A stretch of 64,000 bases of DNA from Apostichopus japonicus (lineage: Eukaryota > Echinodermata > Holothuroidea > Aspidochirotida > Stichopodidae): contig NC_092568.1 in assembly GCF_037975245.1 (NCBI RefSeq), positions 7,235,501-7,299,500 of the forward strand, given 5' to 3'. The translations under genes and the position numbers were made by a program. Positions 59,801 through 64,000 of this stretch are shown piece after piece (position 1 is the first letter of the stretch; each line of letters opens with the position of its first letter). Under the pieces are notes generated by a model. That model was given only the letters and a program-made list of their open reading frames with translations. It made no database searches and had not been told where the DNA came from.

Positions 59801-62800
59801 CAAAGTTGTTCATGGAAGGCCTCTTCAAATAGATACAGAACTGAGTCCCATATTCAAACACATTGATGAGATATAACCTGTGTGCTATCGCTACTTCAAA
59901 GTTGTTCATGGAAGGCCTCTTCAAATAGATACAGAACTGAGTCCCATATTCAAACACATTGATGAGATATAACCTGTGTGCTATCGCTACTTCAAAGTTG
60001 TTCATGGAAGGCCTCTTCAAATAGATACAGAACTGAGTCCCATATTCAAACACATTGATGAGATATAACCTGTGTGCTATCGCTACTTCAAAGTTGTTCA
60101 TGGAAGGCCTCTTCAAATTGATACAGAACTGAGTCCCATATTCAAACACATTGATGAGATATAACCTGTGTGCTATCGCTACTTCAAAGTTGTTCATGGA
60201 AGGCCTCTTCAAATAGATACAGAACTGAGTCCCATATTCAAACACATTGATGAGATATAACCTGTGTGCTATCGCTACTTCAAAGTTGTTCATGGAAGGC
60301 TTTTTCAAATAGATACAGAACTGAGTCCCATATTCAAACACATTGATGAGATATAACCTGTGTTGCTATCACTACTTCCGAATACAGATAATTTATTAAT
60401 ATCTACTTTACTCATACTTATCAGCTGACGAGGACAGACCTTCTAGTGGGGACAGTCTCACATCGGGTCGTGCAGCGAGGAAATCTCCCAAACCTGGTTC
60501 GAGAAGACAGAAATCCAGAGATAAAGATAGATCAAAGTTTTCAAAGTCAGCAAGGTGAGGAACATTGAATTAATTATAAACGCTTAATATCTCCTGGTCA
60601 TAATGTCTAAAGAAAACCTCAAGGTCACATATCAAAAATGGTCAGTTGCTTGCTTTGCAAAATGGTCTGATCAGGGACAGATGGCCTGGTCATCCTCAAG
60701 ATTTAATTGAACTGTTCTACTCTTTGAGAATTTGACGGACTCCTGTAAAACTTCTTTTTTTGGGGGTTTTTTTTTTCTTTTTTTCTTTTTTGTGGCCAAC
60801 AGTAGCAAGGAGTGGTTCCTGCAGAAGCATCCTGAACAGATTCAGAATCTCTTTGGCAAGATCTTCGTCTTCTGTTTCGTCTGGTCCTTTGGAGGAATTC
60901 TCAAGAGGGAAGACGACAGCGAAGATGATGGCGGTATATCCCTCGCTCCTCGAGTAGGAGAGAATGAGGATGGAGAGGGCACCAACAAGAAGAAAGGAGA
61001 AGTCGTAGACATCAACATTTCATACGAATTTGATGGCTTTGTTCACGATATGTTTGATACAGAGCCTCCTTTAGGTGAGCTATCGGTTTAAGGTTTTATC
61101 AACTCTGTCCTTCCTACCTACCTTTCCACTACCTCTCCTACAAGCCCTCTACTATAGCCCCTGCCAGACCTGTTACTTATTTGATTCACTCATCCTAATC
61201 CCAGTTATCATGCACATATTTTGTTTTTATTGGTATATATAAGTCTAGGAAAGTTGTTCACTTTTTAAGTATGTTGATGGTAAGATTTTATGTGAATATT
61301 GAATGGGATGTTTAAGAGAAAGTGCAAAGTAAGAGTTAAAGATGACTTATCTTTGGAAACTTTTGTTTGTTTAATTTTTAAGTATCAGCATGTGTAATTT
61401 CAGATTGATACAATTTTTTTTTGTGGAAAAAAGTTTAATAGTTACTGAATATTAAAAAGATATATCTGTTTTTCACAAAAAGGTGTCCGTCTCCCATCCG
61501 GGAGCCGAACAATCTTCCAGTACTTTGTCAGCCCAGAGAGTGGCAAATTTGTACCCTGGGAGGAACTGGTCCCCAGCACCAAGTCCCTCATAGAGAAAGG
61601 GGTGACCCATGTGTCCTTAGGGGAGCAAATGGGTCTGACCACTCAGATGAGCAAGGACGTATCTCTGGAGGACAGCGAGCTGGTACCGACTGTGGACAGT
61701 GTCCGCTATTCATTCTTGACCAGTCTGTTAGCTGTTCACAAGCACCCTGTATTAATTACAGGTAAATAATTTATTATTCAGATAAGGGTGGGTGTTCTTT
61801 TCATTCTTTTTTAATTTTTATATTGGCCTGAGAGCCAGTCCTTTTAGAATGCATGCATGCATGCAACCTCAGTGTGCTTTTGAGAGAAACGGAATAGCAT
61901 GTGACTCCATGTCAGATGGCTATCCAGATCAAAGGTTTAGCTTATTATTGATTTTTTTTCTCACCATTTTGGAGACCATCTCAGATGGGGAAGCAGTGGA
62001 TCTTATTTTAGCCAGCCAAGGCTTGAACTCATAAATTTGCAGATGAGAGGTGTCATTACTTCTAATGCCCCTGATTTTTTCACTCACTGGTTATAAACAA
62101 AATTTAGTATTAAAATTATTGCCTTGAAAGCAAAAATCCCACAGAGAATGTTAACTTTTGCTAACACAGAATACAAGGTAACCTCAGTTAATTTATTCGA
62201 GGTCAGAAATACTTTAGGTCAGTGTACATGTCTAATCCATGTGTTTCAACATTTATCATGTCTTATGGGAACACTCTGTGAAATTGTGAAAAGTACATTT
62301 TCAATTTGCTATTTACACAGTTACTGCCACTTGAGTTTGCATGTTAGATATAAATCCAGTACACCAAATATACATATAAATTTGCTCATATATGTGACAT
62401 TAAAGGCCAAGGCCTTTTTTTATATACACACATTTCACACATTATAAGTTTAAAGTATCCAATGAACAATGATCAAAAACTGTTAATAAATCATTCCTGA
62501 ATGTTTGGGTTTTTCTTACAGGAGAGTCTGGGGTAGGTAAATCTGCTCTGGTAGGAAGCTTGTTAAAGAAGCTTTGTCTGGATAAAGGATCAACTACACA
62601 GCTGGGTACTGTGCTCGGAGAGGTCTTCCATTATTCAGAGAGGGGGACAAACATCCTCTCAAACATCTCTGCCCTGACGTCTGGTATCATTAACGATGAT
62701 AGCTCAGAATTTGGTAAGTTCGGGTAAAAGATCTTGTTTCTCTGTCAACACATAGACTGTACACAAAATTGTCAACGTATTGTATATGAAATTGAAATGG

Positions 62801-63511
62801 AAAGGAGGTAGGGAAGGTGTATGGTGGGAATGTATTTGCATAAATTCCTTTGTGTTATAGCTAGTTCATTATTGTCATAAATATGCATATGCAAATGAGT
62901 TCATCTTTGCAGTTTATTTGTTGGGTGAATATGAAGATTCAAAGAAACGGTAATTCTTTGACATTGTGTGACCTTGGCAAATTTTATTTTCTCTCAGGTG
63001 GAGATCCTATGGATTTGACCTTCATCACAGGTCAAGTCAGAAGGTCAACAGGAGGTATGGTGTCTACAACCTTACAGTTGAGCGCTCAGACTTCGGCCAG
63101 CAGGGTGCAGGCCCAGATTGAGCACAAGTTAGTAAAAAGGGGAAGAGAGACCCTTGCTGGGCCGAGAGGGAAAAAGGTAAAATAATTTGTTTTCATTAAG
63201 GAAAAAGTACTTGCTGTCTGGAGAATTCTATGAATCACATTCTAGCAGTCCCATCACTGATTCATTTGCTCTTTGCTTTCAAACTACATGGAAAACTTGT
63301 AAGGCAAAGCTGTAAGGTCTTATTACCATATAATTCACTACCACGTTAACTTACAGTCATACCTCCTTCATTTTGTTTTCAGGTTCTCGTTTTCGTGGAT
63401 GATTTGAATTTACCAGCACCGGAACAGTATGGAGCACAGCCTCCTCTAGAGCTACTTAGACAGTTTATGGAACTTGGTGGATTCTACGATACAAAGAAGC
63501 TCACATGGAAG
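21217..63511 (+). CDS. DNAH14-like: Axonemal inner-arm dynein heavy chain (DNAH14/DNAH6-like), 50 exons, 3' end off window
   Basis: I joined 50 coding exons with GT/AG borders and no phase conflict; 8,634 nt, 2,878 codons. Exons: 21217-21642, 22413-22561, 22910-23232, 23744-23883, 24227-24262, 26152-26319, 27133-27245, 27720-27782, 28495-28762, 29305-29425, 29960-30211, 31000-31160, 31960-32090, 32743-32864, 33107-33230, 33501-33616, 34100-34323, 34780-34902, 37694-37867, 38716-38934, 39357-39452, 39627-39713, 40165-40364, 40926-41158, 42209-42399, 43330-43410, 43723-43881, 44357-44478, 44691-44862, 45893-45997, 47345-47466, 47979-48053, 50005-50089, 50384-50634, 51543-51828, 52674-52888, 53366-53552, 53994-54073, 54699-54873, 55780-56001, 56869-57123, 57913-58257, 58878-58940, 59357-59549, 60425-60554, 60803-61074, 61483-61761, 62522-62713, 62998-63176, 63383-63511. 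The protein is an ATP-driven minus-end microtubule motor of cilia and flagella. The linker, the AAA1 P-loop GPAGTGKT, Walker [10 protein letters not shown] and the AAA2 and AAA3 P-loops identify it. No DHC_N1 tail is seen, as in single-headed inner-arm types. AAA1 begins near residue 1811, later than in DNAH6, which favours DNAH14; the paralog is not certain. Confidence 0.93.
21643..26151. repeat. Early dynein introns; about 240-bp tandem duplication at 24449-24872
   Basis: Within the intron 24263-26151, 24449-24636 and 24691-24872 are diverged direct copies (shared ACTCCACAAAACCAGCCACC, TTTTTAGCATGCTATAACTT, CCTATCAATGTTGATACCTC). Elsewhere only simple runs are seen: poly-C at 21755, G-rich at 21930 and 22090, CT at 24905-24930, AT at 25240-25265. 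Confidence 0.75.
24227..24262 (+). CDS. DNAH14-like: Candidate 36-nt dynein micro-exon (exon 5)
   Basis: TTAG before and GGTAACAT after bound 36 bases that read [12 protein letters not shown]. It is phase 0 at both ends and both neighbours are phase 0, so it can be included or skipped without changing frame. Supported only by splice signals and phase; transcript data would decide. Confidence 0.5.
26152..28762 (+). CDS. DNAH14-like: Dynein exons 6-9: conserved N-terminal stem
   Basis: Exons 26152-26319, 27133-27245, 27720-27782 and 28495-28762 encode residues 359-562. The pattern [44 protein letters not shown] then [13 protein letters not shown] parallels the N-terminal block of DNAH6-class chains (LGFLYMIP..., YNLKVVSYENI, WKAFSVWRKNVR). 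Then follows a helical stretch ending ITFECCK. This block is the main reason for placing the protein in the DNAH6/DNAH14 branch. Confidence 0.85.
27340..27740 (+). repeat. Tandem duplication of intron and the 5' end of dynein exon 8
   Basis: 27340-27537 and about 27560-27745 are two copies of the same about 200-bp block (shared GTTAAGGTCATTTGCTAAA, TTGCAGGTTCATAATTTTC, CATCAGGATATGGAA). The downstream copy is the genuine acceptor and exon at 27720. The upstream copy keeps CATCAG|GATATGGAAGGCATTTAAC near 27518 but reads IWKAFN then TGA, so using it would truncate the protein. Confidence 0.9.
27800..28225. repeat. About 155-163-bp x 3 tandem repeat in dynein intron
   Basis: Copies start near 27805, 27968 and 28123 with CTGTTGAATATTCATTGAA and contain TTTACTTACCTGTCTAATGT and GCAAATTGTTTGTTA. 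The first has an expanded (ATT)n. It is intronic between exons 8 and 9. Confidence 0.88.
29305..33616 (+). CDS. DNAH14-like: Dynein exons 10-16: stem with acidic, serine-rich tracts
   Basis: Exons 29305-29425, 29960-30211, 31000-31160, 31960-32090, 32743-32864, 33107-33230 and 33501-33616 encode residues 563-905. Exon 11 is folded-looking ([20 protein letters not shown]) and ends with [14 protein letters not shown]. Exons 14-15 carry [11 protein letters not shown] and then [18 protein letters not shown], a run of about 35 mostly acidic or serine residues, many fitting casein-kinase-2 sites. Exon 10 has two usable donors (29425 and 29452). Confidence 0.85.
29410..29460 (+). repeat. 27-bp duplication giving two donors for dynein exon 10
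   Basis: ACAGATAGCACAAAAAGTAA occurs twice, 27 bases apart, each followed by GTCTATA. The donors after 29425 and 29452 are both AAA A|GTAAGT and both phase 1, so use of the second adds nine residues (SKSITDSTK) in frame. Confidence 0.93.
29690..29800 (+). mobile_element. Probable LINE/SINE 3' tail remnant
   Basis: AGATGAAAGCACTTTACAAATTC followed by ATATTATTATTTATCATTATTATT resembles the 3' end of CR1/L2-type elements, like the GCGCT..TAAAT..ATTATT tail at 10680-10740. Too short for family assignment. Confidence 0.4.
29845..29890. repeat. (AT)n microsatellite
   Basis: About 20 AT units in the dynein intron upstream of exon 29960. A shorter run lies at 30944-30965. Confidence 0.95.
30217..30310 (-). 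mobile_element. LINE/SINE 3' tail remnant, reverse orientation
   Basis: ATAATAATAAAATAGTAC then ATATAGCGCTTTCATCAGCA and CGAAGCGCTTTACAG is the reverse complement of a typical CR1/L2-like tail. It lies only a few bases after the donor of exon 29960-30211. Confidence 0.6.
30716..30880 (-). mobile_element. Dispersed repeat with hammerhead-like ribozyme motif and 17-bp TSD
   Basis: A block of about 165 bp flanked by AGTTTAATACTTG(T/C)GT at about 30699-30714 and 30881-30896, a target duplication with one mismatch. On the minus strand it shares over 100 bases with 39058-39175 in the opposite genomic orientation, including TGTTACTGTTACTTGTCATT. The motif at 30724-30768 folds as a minimal hammerhead (see the separate entry). 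Such ribozymes are known from Penelope-like elements and retrozymes; no protein is encoded. Confidence 0.72.
30724..30768 (-). ncRNA. Hammerhead-ribozyme-like motif (type I, minimal)
   Basis: Minus strand, in order: stem I TTAGCCT, box CTGAAGA (fits CUGANGA), stem II GATCC with loop GGCTT and GGATC, box GAAA, a very short C-G helix III, cleavage-site-like GTT, then AGGCCAA pairing back to TTAGCCT at 6 of 7 positions. All strictly conserved core bases I know are present. The tiny helix III suggests weak or dimeric activity, as reported for ribozymes of Penelope-like elements. Activity is inferred, not shown. Confidence 0.65.
34100..38934 (+). CDS. DNAH14-like: Dynein exons 17-20: stem
   Basis: Exons 34100-34323, 34780-34902, 37694-37867 and 38716-38934 encode residues 905-1151. 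Visible blocks are [56 protein letters not shown] and [16 protein letters not shown]. The last resembles the helical region leading into the linker. Exon 18 ends at a donor that has been duplicated several times in tandem (34894-35015). Confidence 0.88.
34894..35015 (+). repeat. 27-bp x 4-5 array of a dynein exon end with its splice donor
   Basis: CACACTGACATGGTAAATAT recurs every 27 bases, beginning in exon 18 (ending HTDM at 34902). Because 27 is a multiple of 3 the frame stays open: [44 protein letters not shown], stop. Several copies retain ATG|GTAAAT, so alternative donors would lengthen the exon by nine-residue steps. Confidence 0.93.
35335..35412 (-). mobile_element. tRNA-derived SINE or tRNA pseudogene
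   Basis: The minus strand has an A-box-like AGTTCAGTCGGTAGAGT and a B-box-like GGTCTGAGTCCCG at tRNA spacing, but the cloverleaf is imperfect (anticodon loop too long), so it is not a functional tRNA. Confidence 0.55.
35690..37415. mobile_element. 1.7-kb non-autonomous DNA transposon with 12-bp TIRs
   Basis: It begins CAGGGTTCTGCC and ends GGCAGAACCCTG, exact inverse repeats, flanked by GTTTAT at 35684-35689 and 37416-37421. It sits inside a CAATA-type minisatellite that continues on both sides. Near the left end, CAAGAAAATTTTGGGTTTTG and AGCGGAGCGCCACC match, in inverse, the element at 40476-40816. I see no transposase frame. Confidence 0.85.
37420..37620. repeat. CAATA/TGCAATACAATGTTT minisatellite
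   Basis: Irregular repeats of TGCAATACAATACAATGTTT. A short stretch of the same repeat lies left of the 1.7-kb transposon (35640-35689), showing that the transposon split the array. Overlapping open frames here on both strands are by-products of the repeat. Confidence 0.92.
39058..39175 (+). mobile_element. Second, diverged copy of the hammerhead-carrying repeat
   Basis: Homologous to the reverse complement of 30716-30835. The motif at 39102-39146 keeps stem I (TTAGCCT/AGGCCAA) and pairs stem II through G-U wobbles (GATCT..GGATT), but the core box has changed from CTGAAGA to TTGAAGA, which should inactivate cleavage. Confidence 0.7.
39357..45997 (+). CDS. DNAH14-like: Dynein exons 21-30: linker (DHC_N2) first part
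   Basis: Exons 39357-39452, 39627-39713, 40165-40364, 40926-41158, 42209-42399, 43330-43410, 43723-43881, 44357-44478, 44691-44862 and 45893-45997 encode residues 1152-1633. Linker hallmarks are [110 protein letters not shown] and [15 protein letters not shown]. This lever element swings across the AAA ring during the power stroke. All hallmark residues appear intact. Confidence 0.95.
40476..40816. mobile_element. hAT-like MITE with 8-bp TSD
   Basis: 341 bp starting CAGGCGCGTAGCCAAGGGGG and ending CTACGCGCCTG, flanked by TGTACCTT (40468-40475) and TGTACCTC (40817-40824). The 8-bp duplication and CAGG ends fit hAT. Inside, GGCATTTTCGGCCAAAATTT with TCTTGTA occurs twice (near 40619 and 40700). 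It lies in the intron before exon 40926. Confidence 0.85.
43192..43222. repeat. (ATC)n microsatellite
   Basis: About nine ATC units in the intron before exon 43330. Confidence 0.95.
45205..45290 (+). mobile_element. Degenerate tRNA-derived SINE head
   Basis: GATAGTTCAGTTAATTGGTAAAAC (A-box-like) followed by GGGTTTGGATTGCAT (B-box-like) at tRNA spacing, in the intron between exons 29 and 30. Badly decayed; low certainty. Confidence 0.4.
45560..45765 (+). mobile_element. LINE-type 3' tail remnant
   Basis: GTGAAGCACTTCGATAC, then GCGCTATATAAATGACG and a TATTTATTATTAT tail resemble CR1/L2 or SINE 3' ends. No coding part remains. Confidence 0.6.
46029..46384. mobile_element. TTAA-flanked MITE, copy 2 (in dynein intron)
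   Basis: 356 bp between TTAA at 46025-46028 and 46385-46388, with perfect 17-bp inverted ends AGGCATTGAAGACTCGC. Full-length homolog of 8980-9337. It lies about 30 bp after the donor of exon 45893-45997. Confidence 0.92.
47055..47160 (-). mobile_element. tRNA-derived SINE head (antisense)
   Basis: The minus strand reads GGAGTGTTAGCTCAGTGG (acceptor start plus A box), then TAGTTCGAGTC (B box) and ACTCC closing the acceptor stem. D and anticodon arms do not fold well, so a SINE or tRNA pseudogene is preferred over a tRNA gene. Confidence 0.6.
47345..50634 (+). CDS. DNAH14-like: Dynein exons 31-34: linker end to AAA1
   Basis: Exons 47345-47466, 47979-48053, 50005-50089 and 50384-50634 encode residues 1634-1811: [15 protein letters not shown], then [19 protein letters not shown]-type [30 protein letters not shown] and [20 protein letters not shown]. 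Spacing from VKR to WVL-PGQVVL matches other axonemal chains when the optional exon at 48648-48704 is skipped. Confidence 0.93.
47485..47875. repeat. About 97-bp x 4 tandem repeat in dynein intron
   Basis: Near-identical units of GACAAAATTGTGTTTT..TTGCACAGATGCTGC and TTATTCACACTGAATTATG, AAATAACAGTTCTCCCTAAA. It starts about 20 bp after the donor at 47466. Each unit includes a TTGCACAG that resembles a weak acceptor. Confidence 0.92.
48054..50004. other. Dynein intron; only the optional 57-nt exon stands out
   Basis: AT-rich intron without recognisable transposon or tandem repeat. A G-rich patch lies at 49363-49410. Confidence 0.4.
48648..48704 (+). CDS. DNAH14-like: Possible 57-nt cassette exon in the dynein linker
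   Basis: A good acceptor (TTCCAG) and donor (GA|GTAAAG) bound 57 bases of phase 2/2, so inclusion adds 19 residues ([18 protein letters not shown] plus a glutamate) without shifting frame. If the donor is ignored a TAA follows at once (48704-48706 region). Dynein linkers do not usually carry this insertion, so it is probably alternative or a pseudo-exon. Confidence 0.35.
50680..50990. repeat. TAATGTAGG(T/C)-type minisatellite in dynein intron
   Basis: Irregular units of about 20 bp (GGTAATGTAGGCTTAATGTA) just after the donor of exon 50384-50634. Confidence 0.9.
51543..54873 (+). CDS. DNAH14-like: Dynein exons 35-39: AAA1, principal ATPase site
   Basis: Exons 51543-51828, 52674-52888, 53366-53552, 53994-54073 and 54699-54873 encode residues 1811-2125. 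Seen in order: [19 protein letters not shown]-loop [10 protein letters not shown] (near residue 1873), [30 protein letters not shown] with Walker-B D and [71 protein letters not shown] and [20 protein letters not shown]. All nucleotide-binding residues expected of an active AAA1 are present. Confidence 0.97.
52869..53055 (+). repeat. About 62-bp x 3 array of the AAA1 Walker-B exon end with splice donor
   Basis: Exon 52674-52888 ends FVTMNPG|GTGGGC. The block CTTTGTCACTATGAATCCTGG with TTGCTTATATTCTTTCTTA and AAATGGCCATTCAA follows twice more in the intron. In the second copy the GT is lost (CTGGCTGGGG); in the third it is kept (CTTGGTGGGC). Confidence 0.93.
55780..59549 (+). CDS. DNAH14-like: Dynein exons 40-44: AAA2 with an unusual serine-rich insertion
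   Basis: Exons 55780-56001, 56869-57123, 57913-58257, 58878-58940 and 59357-59549 encode residues 2126-2485. P-loop GPSGGGKTT lies near 2164; then [83 protein letters not shown] and the [18 protein letters not shown] helix. Between IRRF (about 2246) and DWHW (about 2332) there are about 85 residues rich in Ser, Thr, Gly and Gln, where other heavy chains have only about 10-15. The exon 58878-58940 ends at a weak donor (GAG|GTCATT). Confidence 0.93.
59607..60360. repeat. 96-bp minisatellite, nearly 8 very uniform copies
   Basis: Unit of 96 bp containing TCAAATAGATACAGAACTGA, GTCCCATATTCAAACACATT, GATGAGATATAACCTGTGTG and CTACTTCAAAGTTGTTCATG. Inner copies are almost identical, so expansion is recent. 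Because 96 is 3 x 32, a 244-codon frame stays open on the minus strand; it is a repeat artefact, with no start context or domain. It lies in the intron between exons 44 and 45. Confidence 0.96.
60425..61761 (+). CDS. DNAH14-like: Dynein exons 45-47: AAA2-AAA3 connection
   Basis: Exons 60425-60554, 60803-61074 and 61483-61761 encode residues 2485-2712. Exon 45 is a basic/serine-rich segment ([20 protein letters not shown]) that looks disordered and is not a normal part of the fold. Exon 46 returns to the family pattern ([14 protein letters not shown]) but again contains an acidic tract ([26 protein letters not shown]). Exon 47 has [16 protein letters not shown] and [20 protein letters not shown], the usual lead-in to AAA3. 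Confidence 0.92.
62522..63511 (+). CDS. DNAH14-like: Dynein exons 48-50: start of AAA3
   Basis: Exons 62522-62713, 62998-63176 and 63383-63511 encode residues 2712-2878. The P-loop [11 protein letters not shown] follows VLIT, split by a phase-1 intron. Walker B is [17 protein letters not shown], followed by [20 protein letters not shown]. The last exon ends LTWK at a GTCAGG donor. No continuation is found in the last 490 bases, so AAA4-6, stalk and C-terminus lie beyond the window. Confidence 0.96.
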
Positions 63512-64000
63512 GTCAGGAAATATTATGTTGTGACTGCAATGAGCCCTTCTCGTCTTGTAAAAAAAATATTTATAATCTGGTGTCTTACTGACGATCCTAC
63601 ACATTTAAGTTAGTGAGTGTATACTAAGTTATGATAATAAACATAGGAGTGATAGTAGCAGGAAGTTAGAGAGCCGGTGTCACTATTCTCCCTACCCAGC
63701 CTGACCCTACCCTACCTGACTCTCCCCTCTCTACTCCACCCTACCCAACCCTACCTTACCTGGCCCTACCCTACCTGACCTCATCCTACCCCACCCTACC
63801 TTACCTGACCCTGCCCACCATACCCCACCCTACCATACCCCACCCTACCTTATCCTATCCCACCCTACCCCACCTGACCCTACCCCATCAAATCACCATC
63901 TTTCCCACAGTCACCCTGTTTCATAACAGGAGTATCAGAGCAGTTGTTTAAATATTTCACTCTTTTTAACCAAAAGCCCAAAACATTTTCATATCACTTT
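63512..64000. repeat. Dynein intron (right edge) with CCCTACC-rich simple repeat
   Basis: 63690-63890 is a C-rich array of CCCTACC, CTGACC and CCCACC units. No exon continuing AAA3 is seen before the end of the window. Confidence 0.85.

Noticed and set aside
59607-60341. 244-codon frame on the minus strand made of a 32-residue repeat
   Set aside because: It follows from a 96-bp minisatellite whose length is a multiple of three; it lies inside a dynein intron and has no domain, start context or splice signals.
63901-63960. Next AAA3 exon after TTTCCCACAG
   Set aside because: The translation does not give the HIEDVxFVAA-type sequence expected after YDTKKLTWK.

Overview
The window looks like nuclear DNA of a marine invertebrate deuterostome, most likely an echinoderm. 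That assignment is an inference from three things: spliceosomal genes with small exons in AT-rich introns, two vertebrate-like gene families (CYP46-type P450 and single-headed axonemal dynein), and a TE load that includes a sea-urchin-TU-like foldback element, CR1/L2-like LINE ends, TTAA and hAT-like MITEs and tRNA-SINEs. No prokaryotic features are present.

Layout. (1) 1-11179, minus strand: the 5' seven coding exons of a CYP46A1-like (cholesterol 24-hydroxylase family) cytochrome P450. The gene runs off the left edge inside helix I. I rebuilt the exons from GT/AG sites with fully consistent phases. Its introns hold a 70-bp x 11 minisatellite copied from an exon/donor junction, a roughly 41-bp minisatellite, a TTAA MITE, a duplicated ghost of exon 2 and a truncated CR1/L2-like LINE. 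(2) 11180-21186: about 10 kb of spacer between the divergent genes, dominated by a 4.2-kb foldback element (12615-16821) with a 10-bp target-site duplication, plus a smaller inverted-repeat element (about 19739-20219). (3) 21217-63511, plus strand: 50 phase-consistent coding exons (2,878 codons) of an axonemal inner-arm dynein heavy chain, DNAH14/DNAH6-like. They cover a long disordered N-terminus, stem, linker, AAA1, AAA2 and the start of AAA3; AAA4-6, stalk and C-terminus lie beyond the right edge.

The two genes are divergently arranged but have no evident functional link: one is an ER-membrane sterol hydroxylase, the other a ciliary motor.

Most notable: (a) four separate 5' splice sites (one in the P450, three in the dynein) have been tandemly duplicated together with the adjoining exon end; two of these arrays are 27 bp, so in frame, and one sits in AAA1. 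(b) A dispersed repeat carries a hammerhead-ribozyme-like fold with a 17-bp target duplication, and a diverged second copy keeps stem II by wobble pairing. (c) The dynein has a serine-rich insertion of about 85 residues inside AAA2, a basic/serine segment between AAA2 and AAA3, and an acidic tract in the tail. (d) The foldback arms are built of roughly 145-bp modules that repeatedly carry the same short ATG-start sequence.
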